From the NCBI GenBank assembly GCA_965198285.1, contig OZ240251.1, positions 1,860,001-1,924,000 of the forward strand: 64,000 nucleotides of DNA, in the 5' to 3' direction. Both the position numbers and the translations under genes were made by a program. Below the pieces are notes generated by a model that was given only the letters and a program-made list of their open reading frames with translations, did not search any database and had not been told where the DNA came from. Source of the stretch: UBA11872 sp965198285. GTDB lineage: Bacteria; Chloroflexota; UBA11872. Numbering within the stretch: the stretch's first letter is position 1; every line of letters starts with the position of its first letter. This document shows positions 35,335-44,458 of the stretch, one piece after another.

Positions 35335-36234
35335 ATGCCAGCCGACCTGCCCACCGCAACCCTTGGACGCACCGGACTTGACATAACCCGTCTCGGCCAC
35401 GGCGCCATGGAAATCCGCGGCGCGCCCCGCGGCCGCGACGTCAGCGACGACGATGCCAGCCGCATCCTGAACGCCGTCCTCGACTCCGGCATCACCTACA
35501 TCGACACGTCCAACGATTACGGCCGCAGCGAAGAGCTGATGGGCCGCTATATCGGCTCGCGCCGCAACGACTACTTCCTGGCCACCAAGTGCGGCTGCAT
35601 TCCCGGCGGCGGTGAGCACATCTGGACCCGCGAGAACATGTTTCGCGGCCTCGAGGAAAGTCTGCGACGTCTGGGGACGGACTACGTCGACGTGATGCAG
35701 CTCCACAACGCAACGGTCGCGCAGTGCGAGACCGAGGGCGTGGTCGACACGCTGGAGGAGATGCGGTCGCAAGGCAAGGTCCGATGGATCGGCGCCTCAA
35801 CAACCCTCCCGGACCTGCCCACCTACATCGAGTGGGGCGTGTTTGACGTCTTTCAGATTCCGTATGCGGCCGTCCTGCGCGAACACGAGGAATGGATCAC
35901 CAAGGCCGCGCAGGCCGGCATCGGCACGGTGATCCGCGGCGGTGTCGGCAAGGGCGAACCGGGCGTGGGCCTTGCCAGCGCCGATCGTTGGACCGCGTAT
36001 GAGCGGGCCGGACTGGATGACCTGCGCGAGGAAGGCGAGAGCCCCACGGCTTTCATGCTGCGCTACACCCTGGCACACCCCGACGTCCACACCATCATCG
36101 CGGGGACGCTCAATCCCGATCACCTGGCCGAAAACGTAGCCACCGCACAGCGCGGCGGCCTTCCGGCGGACGTCTACGCTGAAGCCAAGCGCCGGCTTTC
36201 CGAGGCTGGCGAGTCGCCCGCCGCCGCTAGCTGA
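35335..36234 (+). CDS. Aldo/keto reductase
   Basis: The 299-residue protein is a TIM-barrel NADPH reductase with the D-Y-K-H tetrad visible: YIDTSNDYGRSEELMG (Asp and Tyr), FLATKCG (Lys) and DVMQLHN (His). The C-terminal MLRYTLAHPDVHTIIAGTLN matches the NADP-binding end. A strong GGAGG is placed before the ATG. Likely reduces a sugar or aldehyde; co-transcription with the molybdenum hydroxylase subunit suggests linked aldehyde chemistry. Confidence 0.93.
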   Translation: MPADLPTATLGRTGLDITRLGHGAMEIRGAPRGRDVSDDDASRILNAVLDSGITYIDTSNDYGRSEELMGRYIGSRRNDYFLATKCGCIPGGGEHIWTRENMFRGLEESLRRLGTDYVDVMQLHNATVAQCETEGVVDTLEEMRSQGKVRWIGASTTLPDLPTYIEWGVFDVFQIPYAAVLREHEEWITKAAQAGIGTVIRGGVGKGEPGVGLASADRWTAYERAGLDDLREEGESPTAFMLRYTLAHPDVHTIIAGTLNPDHLAENVATAQRGGLPADVYAEAKRRLSEAGESPAAAS

Positions 36235-36294
36235 CCGCGAACGTCCACGGGAGCCAGGGGAACAGCGCGCCTCGGTCTTGGTTCTATCCCGCGC

Positions 36295-36501
36295 CTAAGT
36301 CCAAAACCTGCTGATCACCGACACAATCGCGCCGGTAACCGTTGCCGCGGCCAAAACCGACCCGACCATCCACTTGATCAGGCGCGTTTCCAGCGCGTGC
36401 AAGTCCGCCTTGGTTGCAAAGGTAGGCAGTGTCGCCTCGAGCGTGGCTTCAATCCTGGTTAGCCGACGCTCAATGTCGAGGGCGTTTAGCTCGGCGGTCA
36501 T
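36295..36501 (-). CDS. Small coiled-coil membrane protein (paralogue of 3306-3524)
   Basis: The 68-residue protein has a charged N-terminal helix (NALDIERRLTRIEATLEATL), then ATKADLHALETRLIKWMVG and a single transmembrane stretch at the end. A GGAGGAA site precedes the ATG at 36501. Same CCDC90/DUF1640-like layout as the gene at 3306, with different neighbours. Function unknown. Confidence 0.75.
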   Translation of the reverse strand: MTAELNALDIERRLTRIEATLEATLPTFATKADLHALETRLIKWMVGSVLAAATVTGAIVSVISRFWT

Positions 36502-36683
36502 CGGTTCCTCCGTGCACGAGGATCCCGGGTCCCCGCGGTGCAGACGATGGTGTGCCCGCCGCACCGCCCAGCAGCCAAGCCTGCAAAATTATAGCGGCCA
36601 GCGGACCCCATCGGGCCGGCGAGATGAAGCGCTACAGCGCTTCTGTCAGGGCTCTCTGGCACGGCAAGTAAGATCTACCTCTC

Positions 36684-37433
36684 ATGCGCTTCGGTGATCT
36701 CACCTACCTAGAAATCCGCCGCCAGGCGAAGTCCGGGTGCCTGGCGGTTCTACCCACGGGTTGTACCGAGCAGCAGGGGCCGCACCTCCCTGTCGACTTC
36801 GACACGTGGTTTGCCGAGCGGCTTTGCCTGGCGGCGTCCCAAAGGGCCGCGGGCAAATTCCGGGTTCAGTCGCTCGTGCTGCCGGCGATTCCCTTCGGTC
36901 CTACGCCGGAGCATCGGAACTATGGGGCGGGCTACGTCGATGTCCCTAGCGAGCTCCACAACGATCTGATCTCTGCAACCTTGACTTCGCTCGCCGAGCA
37001 GGGATTTGAACGCATCGTCGTCTGGCGCGGCTGCGGCGGCCACGACCTGCGTGGCGCCGTCCGGGAGTTCAACCAGGCAACCCCGCACAAAGCCCAGGCG
37101 TTCTTGCCTGAGCACCCCTTCCACGACATCTGGTGCCGTCTTGGCGACCCGAACGTGCCGGGTGGTCACGCCGACAGCTTCTCAACCTCGATATCGCTCC
37201 ACCTGCGCCCCTCGACCGTGCGTATGAACCAGATCACCGATCCAGCTCACCCGCCGGTTGGCTGGCAGGACCCGGACTTGGACTTTGCGCGCTACTCCTC
37301 CACCGGCGTCATCGGAGACCCAACCCACGCCAGCGCCCAGCTTGGCGCCAAGCTGTGGGCGGCCTCTGTGGACAGCGTCGCGGAAACCTTGCAGGCAATT
37401 GCGTTAGGGACGGTGCCCACCGAGAGCGCCTGA
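36684..37433 (+). CDS. Creatininase family protein
   Basis: The 249-residue protein has the family's metal motif near the N-terminus (LPTGCTEQQGPHLPVDFD, Glu, His and Asp ligands), then RGCGGHDLRGAVREFN and GGHADSFSTS, the counterpart of the usual HAG-ETS segment. Members are amidohydrolases (creatininase, or F420 and mycofactocin-linked enzymes). The altered HADSFSTS may mean changed metal binding or substrate. Convergent with the SelW-like gene downstream. Confidence 0.85.
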   Translation: MRFGDLTYLEIRRQAKSGCLAVLPTGCTEQQGPHLPVDFDTWFAERLCLAASQRAAGKFRVQSLVLPAIPFGPTPEHRNYGAGYVDVPSELHNDLISATLTSLAEQGFERIVVWRGCGGHDLRGAVREFNQATPHKAQAFLPEHPFHDIWCRLGDPNVPGGHADSFSTSISLHLRPSTVRMNQITDPAHPPVGWQDPDLDFARYSSTGVIGDPTHASAQLGAKLWAASVDSVAETLQAIALGTVPTESA

Positions 37434-37525
37434 TGACGCGTCGAGTGCGGCTTGGGGTGGCGGGTCAAGAACATGCTGAACCCGGCCCACGCTGAGCCCG
37501 GCTTTCTGCTTGAGGCTCGCTCGGG

Positions 37526-37777
37526 TTAGCCCGCGAGCTCCGCGCTCACCAGCGGTAGAACCTCGCCGTCCTCCGCGTGGCGCCCCAGGGCCTTCTTCGA
37601 GAAGACCAGAGCGCCGTCGACGATCACCTCAAACACGCCCCCGCCGGAGGGCATGAGGCTCATCTCCGCCACGTCGGATCCATGCTCACCCAAAATCTCT
37701 TCCGTCGCACGGACGGCTTTAGGGAGATAGTTTCATTGGCTGCAGTATTCAATCGAGACTCGGGCGCCTCGTCCCAT
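37526..37777 (-). CDS. SelW-like (Rdx family) selenoprotein with in-frame TGA
   Basis: The 83-codon frame is interrupted once by TGA at 37735-37733, at exactly the second redox position of the family's C-x-x-C/U motif: RVSIEYCSQ, then TGA, then NYLPKAVRATEEIL. Past it the frame continues with the family's hallmark GGGVFEVIVDGALVFSKKAL and ends ELAG-stop. A GAGGGAG site lies just before the ATG. SelW-like proteins are small thioredoxin-fold selenoenzymes. A SECIS-like hairpin follows the TGA. No selA, selB, selC or selD gene is in the window. The alternative is a nonsense mutation of a Cys-type gene, but the position and the hairpin argue against it. Confidence 0.8.
37695..37728 (-). promoter_or_regulatory. 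Candidate bacterial SECIS hairpin
   Basis: On the minus strand, ATCTC (outer arm) and CCGTC (inner arm) pair with GACGG and GAGAT around the loop CGTGC, with an internal bulge (CCTAAAG against AA). The apical loop begins 21 bases after the TGA and has G at its second position, within the known range for bacterial SECIS elements. Confidence 0.6.
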
Positions 37778-37960
37778 GTTGCGCTCCCTCGTGCGAGTGA
37801 TGAATTAGGCGTACGCTTCAATTGTCGCATGCGCGGTCCCTTGGCTCACGTTCACCACGAGCAAGGCTCATGAAACTGCTCGGCGCCGCCAGCGGACTGG
37901 GGCCGACGCAGCGTCAGATTTGCGCCGCCGGGTAGCCCGCACTTGACTGGAGATGGGGCA

Positions 37961-39397
37961 ATGGGAACTGACGTGACTGACCTCGGCTCGCGCAAGCACC
38001 TGTTTATCGACTTGTCGCTGGCCGACCGCGCTTCGGGCGTGGCCCTGGGTGTGAACCCGCCGCGGCTGGGCGGTATCGCCATCGGGCGCGATCGCGCCTG
38101 GGAACACCACATCCACTTCCAGAACACCGTCCTGGACGACAACGGCCTGGGCCGCTGCTGGTATCTCGCGTCCGTGATCCGCAGGGGACTCGAGTCCGCG
38201 CGCTTTGGCTACGCGGAATCCGAGGACGGGCGTCATTGGCGCAAACCCAACCTCGGGCTGGTCGAACTCAACGGTCGTCGTGACATGAACCTGATTCCGC
38301 CCAAGCCCAAGCGGACCAACGTGTTCATCGATCCCACCGCGCCGCCGCCCGAGCGCTACAAGACCTTCGGCCTGAGCCTGGACGACGACCCGGGAGCGAT
38401 TGGCTACGGCGTCTTTGCCTCGCCCGACGGCTATGTCTTCAAGGAACTCGGATGCAACGGCATCCGGCGGGCAGGCGATACCCAGAACATGGCCTTCTGG
38501 GACGACCGGCTCGGACGCTATGTGGCGTACTTCCGCGGATTCTCAAAATACCCGGATGGTCGACTGCGGCGCGCGGTGGCTCGCTGGGAGACCGACGACC
38601 TGACCAGCCGTGACGGCTGGGACCTGCACAACGAGGAGAGCGACCGGCAAATCGTTAACCAGCTGCCGATCGTGATCGCCTGCGATGACGACGATCCACC
38701 CGACATGGACATCTACACCCCATCCGTCGTCAAGTACCCCGGCGCGGACGACGTGTACCTCGCCACCATGTCGATGTATCACCATTTCACGCCCGACGAG
38801 ATGGATGACGCCTTGCCGCCGCGCAACGATGGCCTGATGGACATTCAGCTCGCGGTCAGTCGAGATGGAATCTCCTGGGCCCGTCCCGATCGCCGACCCT
38901 ACGTGGGCATCGATGCCGAGGGGCCCGGCCAACGCATGTGCTATTCGGCACAGGGTCTCCTGGTCCGTGGCGACACGGTGTTGCAGTACCACACGGCTTA
39001 CGACCAGTCCCACGGCCACAAGCGCCAGAACAACCCGGGCGGCGTCATTCGCTGGACCGAACAGCGCCTGGACGGCTTCGTAAGCGCCAACTTCGCCTAC
39101 ACGGGTGGTGAACTGGTCACCCGACCGCTAACGTTCGGCGGATCTGCACTGGAACTCAACGTGGACGCCTCGGCCTCGGGCGAGGGTCGCGTGGAAGTCC
39201 AGGACGCGGAGGGTCGCCCGATCGAAGGCCGCACGCTTGCGGACTGCGACCGGGTGATGGGCAACTACCTCCGCCACCAGGTGTCATGGGGCGGCGAGTC
39301 CAACCTCGGCGTCCCCGCCGGCACGCCCATCCGCCTACGCTTCGCCCTGCGTAGCGCCCGCCTCTTCGCTCTTCAGTTTGCCCAGGCAGTCGCATAG
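37961..39397 (+). CDS. Beta-propeller glycosidase-like protein (paralogue 2 of 7)
   Basis: The 478-residue protein keeps GYAESEDGRHWRKPNLGLVE, then an N-terminal half with DPTAPPPERYKTFGLSLDD, and a C-terminal beta-sandwich with ARLFALQFAQ at the end. The W-Y-x-A-S variant (RCWYLASVIRRGLESARFGY) replaces W-Y-x-G. No signal peptide. It is the sole family member here with the EQENH acidic motif replaced by other residues; activity is uncertain. Confidence 0.72.
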   Translation: MGTDVTDLGSRKHLFIDLSLADRASGVALGVNPPRLGGIAIGRDRAWEHHIHFQNTVLDDNGLGRCWYLASVIRRGLESARFGYAESEDGRHWRKPNLGLVELNGRRDMNLIPPKPKRTNVFIDPTAPPPERYKTFGLSLDDDPGAIGYGVFASPDGYVFKELGCNGIRRAGDTQNMAFWDDRLGRYVAYFRGFSKYPDGRLRRAVARWETDDLTSRDGWDLHNEESDRQIVNQLPIVIACDDDDPPDMDIYTPSVVKYPGADDVYLATMSMYHHFTPDEMDDALPPRNDGLMDIQLAVSRDGISWARPDRRPYVGIDAEGPGQRMCYSAQGLLVRGDTVLQYHTAYDQSHGHKRQNNPGGVIRWTEQRLDGFVSANFAYTGGELVTRPLTFGGSALELNVDASASGEGRVEVQDAEGRPIEGRTLADCDRVMGNYLRHQVSWGGESNLGVPAGTPIRLRFALRSARLFALQFAQAVA

Positions 39398-39409
39398 GCG
39401 GACGCGGTC

Positions 39410-39790
39410 CTAGTGTGGCTTGGCTGCGTTTCCGGCTCGGTCGATACGTCGAAGAAGCCGTAGCAAGAATCCTCTGAGCGACGGGTCCCTGGTAAGCCGA
39501 AGGGCTTGGCCTGCCCTAAGTGAAGCTTCCGTGGGATGGCCGGTCTTATGCAGGCTGCTGGCGAACCAGGCCAGCGCTTCCGGCACGACAGGGGGATCGA
39601 CTCCCAGCTTCAGGGCCTTGCGATAGTGCGGAATCGCCTGCGCTTCCCTGCCGTTGTTGTCATGGAAGAGTCCCAGGTCGTAGTGCGCCCGGGCCTGTTG
39701 GCTCCGCGACGTAGCCTGATCCACCGCGGCCGTAAGCGCTGCCAGGCTCCGGCGCTTTCGGCGCGGCTTCGCCGAGGTCAAGGGTTGCAT
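39410..39790 (-). CDS. TPR-repeat protein
   Basis: The 126-residue protein has tetratricopeptide-like helix pairs (ARAHYDLGLFHDNNGREAQA then IPHYRKALKLG, and EALAWFASSLHKTGHPTEAS). It has a basic start and end, with no signal peptide. TPRs mediate protein contacts; partner unknown. It faces away from the propeller gene and towards nothing obvious; it may be transcribed after the MFS gene on the same strand. Confidence 0.75.
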   Translation of the reverse strand: MQPLTSAKPRRKRRSLAALTAAVDQATSRSQQARAHYDLGLFHDNNGREAQAIPHYRKALKLGVDPPVVPEALAWFASSLHKTGHPTEASLRAGQALRLTRDPSLRGFLLRLLRRIDRAGNAAKPH

Positions 39791-39849
39791 TGCAGGCAAC
39801 TTCTCCGCTTTGCCGGCTCAGCGTTCAATCAGGTCTCCGCAGGCTGACG

Positions 39850-41472
39850 TTACGACGGTCCTGGCCCCGCAGCGCGTCCCCTGAGCGGAACCTCCCGCAG
39901 GAAGATCGTGACCACGAACGCAATGCCCAGCGCTACCGCGACCACGACAAAGACGGTACTGATCGCCGAGGCCAGGGTCTCCTGAAGTGTGGCGATCAGC
40001 TGAGCGAGGATCGCCTCGCCCTGCGGACCTCGCTCCGCGAAGCCGGCCCGAAGGACTTCCAGGGCCTCGGGGTTGACGAGAGCCTGCGGGTTTTCCTCCA
40101 TGCGGGCCAGCTGATCCTGCGGTAGCGCCTGCCTTAGAGCGGGTGGAAGCGAATCCCGGAGTCCGGCGGCAAACCGGTTCGCCATTAAGGATCCGAGGAC
40201 TGCCAGTCCCAACGCGCCCCCGATCGACCGGTAGAACTGCGTCGCCGACGTCACCGCGCCCAACTGGCCGACGGGCGCGGCGTTCTGCACGGCGATGGTG
40301 AAACTGGGGAACGTGATACCAAGCCCCAGGCCCGTCAACATGATGCTGGCCACCGCCTGCCCGAAGGACGTGTCGGCGGTCATTCGCGAGGTCAGTACCA
40401 CCCCGCTGGTCATGATCGCGATCCCGATCAGCCCTTGCAGCCGGTAGTGGCCGCCCAGCCGCGATAGCGCCTGCCCGGACAGCGCGGCGGCGACCACCAT
40501 GCTCATCATCATCGGCGTCAGGAACGATCCGCTGCTGGTGGCCGAAGCACCCAGCACGCCCTGGAAGAACAGCGGGATGAAGATGATGGACCCAAACATC
40601 GCAAAGCCCGTGATAAACACCGCCACCAGGGAAATCCTGACCACCGGATTCGCATAAATGCTCAGCGGCATGATCGGATCGTCGGCCCGACGTTCCACTG
40701 CGATGAAAGTCACGGTCATTACGGCCGCGAAGATCAGGATGCCGACGATCTGGAGCGACAGCCACTCGTATTGCACCCCGCCCAGCGACAGGCCAATCAG
40801 CAGCGGCACGATCACTAGCACCAGCAGTGCCATGCCCGCGTAGTCAAGGCGAACGGTCCGGCGCTCGGGTCGTGTGTTGGGGAAAAAGCGAATGAACAGG
40901 GCGATGACCGTCAGGCCCAGCGGAACGTTGACGTAGAAGATCCAGTTCCAGGACAGGTTGTCGGTGATGAAGCCGCCCAACGTTGGGCCGATGACCGACG
41001 AGAGGCCGAACACCGCCGCCACCACCCCCTGGTACTTGCCGCGTTCGGCCGGCGGAAACAGGTCGCCCACGGTGGTGAACGACAGCGCCATCATGCTCCC
41101 GCCGCCAATGCCCTGGATGGCCCTGAAGGCGATCAGCTGATCCATGCTCTGGCTCACGCCGGCCAGCACCGACCCGACCAGAAAGACCGTGATGCCGCCC
41201 AGGAAGAAGACCTTCCGTCCGTAGAGATCCGACAGCCGCCCCACGATTGGCACACTTGTGGTCGACGCCACCAGGTAGGCCGTCGTCACCCAGGTAAACC
41301 GGTCGAACCCGCCCAGGTCGGCAATGATCCGAGGCATCGCCGTACTGACCACCGTCTGATCCAGCGACGCCAGGAAGATCGCCAGCATCAACCCGCCCAT
41401 CGTCAACACCACCTGCCGCCGCGGCAACGGCGTGTATGACGCTAAGGGCGGGGAAGCCGCGTCGGCTCTCAC
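39850..41472 (-). CDS. MFS drug/export transporter, DHA2 (EmrB/QacA) type
   Basis: The 540-residue protein has 14 predicted transmembrane helices, motif A (GRLSDLYGRKVFFLGG), the motif C region (GPTLGGFITDNLSWNWIFYV) and the early IFLASLDQTVVSTAMPRI with the Asp of the DHA2 group. It exports drugs or metabolites in exchange for protons. GTG start. Transport substrates cannot be told from sequence. Confidence 0.93.
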   Translation of the reverse strand: MRADAASPPLASYTPLPRRQVVLTMGGLMLAIFLASLDQTVVSTAMPRIIADLGGFDRFTWVTTAYLVASTTSVPIVGRLSDLYGRKVFFLGGITVFLVGSVLAGVSQSMDQLIAFRAIQGIGGGSMMALSFTTVGDLFPPAERGKYQGVVAAVFGLSSVIGPTLGGFITDNLSWNWIFYVNVPLGLTVIALFIRFFPNTRPERRTVRLDYAGMALLVLVIVPLLIGLSLGGVQYEWLSLQIVGILIFAAVMTVTFIAVERRADDPIMPLSIYANPVVRISLVAVFITGFAMFGSIIFIPLFFQGVLGASATSSGSFLTPMMMSMVVAAALSGQALSRLGGHYRLQGLIGIAIMTSGVVLTSRMTADTSFGQAVASIMLTGLGLGITFPSFTIAVQNAAPVGQLGAVTSATQFYRSIGGALGLAVLGSLMANRFAAGLRDSLPPALRQALPQDQLARMEENPQALVNPEALEVLRAGFAERGPQGEAILAQLIATLQETLASAISTVFVVVAVALGIAFVVTIFLREVPLRGRAAGPGPS

Positions 41473-41533
41473 GATTGAGCGCTAGTGGGCCTGTGCGTCA
41501 GGGCTTGTGGCCAGTGGTATGTGGGCCCGTCGG

Positions 41534-42982
41534 TCAGTCGTGGAAATTCAGCGCGTGCAGGCGCGCCGCGCCGCAGAGGTGAATGCGCAGGCGGATCAGG
41601 TCGTCGTCCAGGTCGGCAAGCCTTCGGTCGCGCCAGATAACCGGCTCGCGCAACCCGTCGCGGTGCACGGGCTGGCAGTCATCGCGCCCGAAGCCGGCCA
41701 GGGGCTCGTCGCTATCCGCCGGCAGGACCTCAACCTCCGCCCAGCTGCGCGACGGCTGCACATCGCTGAGGTTGATTGAGAGCCGCCTGCCGCGGTCCCT
41801 CAGCCTGAAGGGCTGCGTCACGACAAATCCGGGCGTCTCACGGTCAATCGTCTCCAGGCAAGTGAAGCGGTCGATCGGTAACGTCGCCAGACCCATATAG
41901 GAAGGTCGCGACGCGCCGGTGTTGCGGGCGTGCGAGTGCGCCGGAATGTTGCCGGCGGGCCAGCTGTTCCAGTCCTCGCCGTTGCCGCAGTAGTAGAGGT
42001 AGAGCTGCTGCTTGTGCTCCACCAGCTTGTCAGCGATGACCAGCAACCCGCTGTCCCAGGTCCCGCGCGCACCTCGGCCAATCAGCGTCTGGTGGGGCTG
42101 CACCCGCGTGAAATGTTCGCCGTCGCGGCTGACCGCCAGGCGGATGTCGGCGCAATACTGGCCAAATCTGCCGATGCCGTTGGGCGCGTACCAGCCGTAC
42201 TCGTAGGGCATCACGTACTGACCGGCGTAGGGGGCCAGCATCAGGTAGTGGTTCTCCTGCTCACGGCCGTCGTTGGGGTGCAGGATGGGGTTGTCAGGGC
42301 TAGCCCTCAGGTGCTCCACGTCCGGTCCGTAGGCCAGGTGCTTGACACGCACACGCTCCGGGCCGCTCTTGTTATTCGGCAGCGCGCCCTGCCAGATCAG
42401 CTTGAAGCGGCGGCTGGGATCGGGGTCCTGATCGTCCTTGACCAGAGCCGCGATGTCGGGCGCGGTCCCGTCCCATTCGGGCAGGTCGATGCGCGTCCGC
42501 TCGGACCAGTGGATGCCGTCGGGTGAGTAGACGGCCCAAATGCCCCCTGCGTGTTCGTTCGGCTCACCCTTGACGATCATCTGGTAGCGGCGGGCTGGAT
42601 TGTCCTCGTCCAGGTCCTTGATCACCGGACCCCAGGCCATCAGACAGATGTTGTTGTCGCGACTGCCGTGGTAGTCGTAGAGGCCCAGGCGGGGCTTTTC
42701 CCAGTGGACGCCGTCGTCGCTGATGGCGTAGCCGGTGCCAAACCAGATCTCCAGGCTCAGATCCGTGCCGGCATACCAGCATTTGAAGATGCGCTCCTCA
42801 TCGTCGTACAGAATCGTGCGGCTTTCCCAGGGCCGGGCCTGCAGGCCGTCCCACTCGTGCGCATCGCCCTGGGCCAATACCGGGTTGCTGGGGTGCTTGC
42901 TGGCCTGGCAGACGCTGTGCACGACGTTGTGCCGCGTCTGCACGTCAGCCAGGTCCAAAAACAGCACGCGCTGCTCAGGCAT
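41534..42982 (-). CDS. Beta-propeller glycosidase-like protein (paralogue 3 of 7; tandem trio)
   Basis: The 482-residue protein is the last of three tandem paralogues on the minus strand. It reads FKCWYAGTDLSLEIWFGTGY, ISDDGVHWEKPRLGLYDYHG, YSPDGIHWSERT, REQENHYLMLAPYAGQYVM and DIRLAVSRDGEHFTRVQ, with a C-terminal beta-sandwich. The strong conservation of the blade motifs in the trio points to one fold and recent duplication. No signal peptide. Catalysis is inferred from the fold only. Confidence 0.78.
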   Translation of the reverse strand: MPEQRVLFLDLADVQTRHNVVHSVCQASKHPSNPVLAQGDAHEWDGLQARPWESRTILYDDEERIFKCWYAGTDLSLEIWFGTGYAISDDGVHWEKPRLGLYDYHGSRDNNICLMAWGPVIKDLDEDNPARRYQMIVKGEPNEHAGGIWAVYSPDGIHWSERTRIDLPEWDGTAPDIAALVKDDQDPDPSRRFKLIWQGALPNNKSGPERVRVKHLAYGPDVEHLRASPDNPILHPNDGREQENHYLMLAPYAGQYVMPYEYGWYAPNGIGRFGQYCADIRLAVSRDGEHFTRVQPHQTLIGRGARGTWDSGLLVIADKLVEHKQQLYLYYCGNGEDWNSWPAGNIPAHSHARNTGASRPSYMGLATLPIDRFTCLETIDRETPGFVVTQPFRLRDRGRRLSINLSDVQPSRSWAEVEVLPADSDEPLAGFGRDDCQPVHRDGLREPVIWRDRRLADLDDDLIRLRIHLCGAARLHALNFHD

Positions 42983-43015
42983 GGTCAGGCTCCTTCACGG
43001 CACGGGCGTCCATTG

Positions 43016-44458
43016 TCATGGCGCCAGACTGAAGGCGTGCAGGCGCGCGGCCCCGCAAAAATGGATCCGCAGGCGGACCGCGTCCTGGCCCAGGTCGGCC
43101 AGCTGCCGCTCACGCCACACCACGGGTTCCCGCAACCCGTCGCGGTGCAGCGGCCGGCAGTCCGCCCGGCTGAAGCCAGGCAGCGGCTCGTCGCTGTCGG
43201 GCGGTAGGACCTCAACTTCCACCCAACTGCGCAGCGGCTGAACGTCGCTGATGTTGAGTGAGAGCCGGCTTCCGCGCTCCTCGGCTGTGAACGCCCGCGT
43301 GACAACGTATCCCGGGGTTTCGCGGTCAACCGTCTCCAGGCAGGTAAACCGGTCCAGCCCAAGCGTCGCCAGGCCCATTTGCGACATGCGTATGGCCCCG
43401 GTATTTCGCCAGTGCGAGTCCTCTGGGATGTTGCCGCCCGGCCAGCTGGTCCAGTCCTCGCCATTGCCGCAGTAGTACAGGTAGAGCCGGTCGTTGTGCT
43501 GAACCAGCTTGTCGGCGATCACCAGCGAGCCGCTGTCCCAGTCGCCGCGCGGGCCGCGGCCGATCAGCGGCTGGTGGGGCTGCACACGCGTGAAATGTTC
43601 GCCGTCGCGGCTGACCGCCAGCCGGATGTCCGCGCAGTACATGCCGAACCGTCCCGTGCCGTTGGGTACGTACCAGCCGTACTCGTACGGCATGACGTAC
43701 TGCCCGGCGTAGGGCGCCAGCATCAGGTAGTGGTTCTCCTGTTCGCGACCGTCGTTGGGATGCAGCACGGGGTTGGCTGGGCTGGCCCTGAGGTGCTCGA
43801 CATCCGGGCCGTAGGCCAGGTGCTTGACGCGCACAAGCTCCGGGCCGCTCTTGTTATTCGGCGCGACGCCCTGCCAGATCAGCTTGAAGCGGCGGCTGGG
43901 ATCGGGGTCCTGGTCGTCTTTGACCAGGGACACGATGTCGGGGGCTCCGCCGTCCCACTCTGGCAGGTCGATGCGCGTCTGCTCGGACCAGTGGATGCCA
44001 TCGGCTGAGTAGCCAACCCGAATGCCCCGCTCGCGCGGCGGGCCCTTCACGATCATCTTGTAGCGGTGTGCCGGGTCGTCTTCGTCCAGGTCCTTCACCA
44101 CCGGCCCCCAGCCCAGTAGGCAGATGTTGTTGTCGCTGCTGCCCCGGTACTCGTGCAATCCCAGCTTCGGCTTCTCCCAGTGGACCCCGTCCTCGCTGAT
44201 CGCGTAGCCGGTGTTCCACCAGCGCTCCACGCTGACGTCGGTGCCGGCGTACCAGCACTTGAAGAGGCGCTCATCCTCGTCGTAGAGAATCGTGCGGCCT
44301 TCCCAGGGCCGGGCCTGCAGGCTGTCCCACTCGTGGTGATCGCCCAGCGGCAGAACCGGGTTGTTTGGGTGCTTCTCGGCCTGGCAGACCGCCTGCACTA
44401 CGTTATGCCGCGACTGCACGTCCGCCAGATCAAGGAAGGGCACCCGTCGCTCACTCAT
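43016..44458 (-). CDS. Beta-propeller glycosidase-like protein (paralogue 4 of 7; tandem trio)
   Basis: The 480-residue middle member of the trio, very close to paralogue 3 over its whole length (same REQENHYLMLAPYAGQYVM and GNGEDWTSWPGG). It starts inside the stop of the upstream gene (four-base overlap, ATGA), so the two are translationally coupled. Loss of similarity is mainly in the region after YSPDGIHW / YSADGIHW. Likely the same type of enzyme with another ligand or no ligand. Confidence 0.78.
   Translation of the reverse strand: MSERRVPFLDLADVQSRHNVVQAVCQAEKHPNNPVLPLGDHHEWDSLQARPWEGRTILYDEDERLFKCWYAGTDVSVERWWNTGYAISEDGVHWEKPKLGLHEYRGSSDNNICLLGWGPVVKDLDEDDPAHRYKMIVKGPPRERGIRVGYSADGIHWSEQTRIDLPEWDGGAPDIVSLVKDDQDPDPSRRFKLIWQGVAPNNKSGPELVRVKHLAYGPDVEHLRASPANPVLHPNDGREQENHYLMLAPYAGQYVMPYEYGWYVPNGTGRFGMYCADIRLAVSRDGEHFTRVQPHQPLIGRGPRGDWDSGSLVIADKLVQHNDRLYLYYCGNGEDWTSWPGGNIPEDSHWRNTGAIRMSQMGLATLGLDRFTCLETVDRETPGYVVTRAFTAEERGSRLSLNISDVQPLRSWVEVEVLPPDSDEPLPGFSRADCRPLHRDGLREPVVWRERQLADLGQDAVRLRIHFCGAARLHAFSLAP

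Noticed and set aside
37577..37873. Plus-strand frame of 98 codons over the SelW-like gene
   Set aside because: The protein family match is on the minus strand; the plus frame has no recognisable motif.
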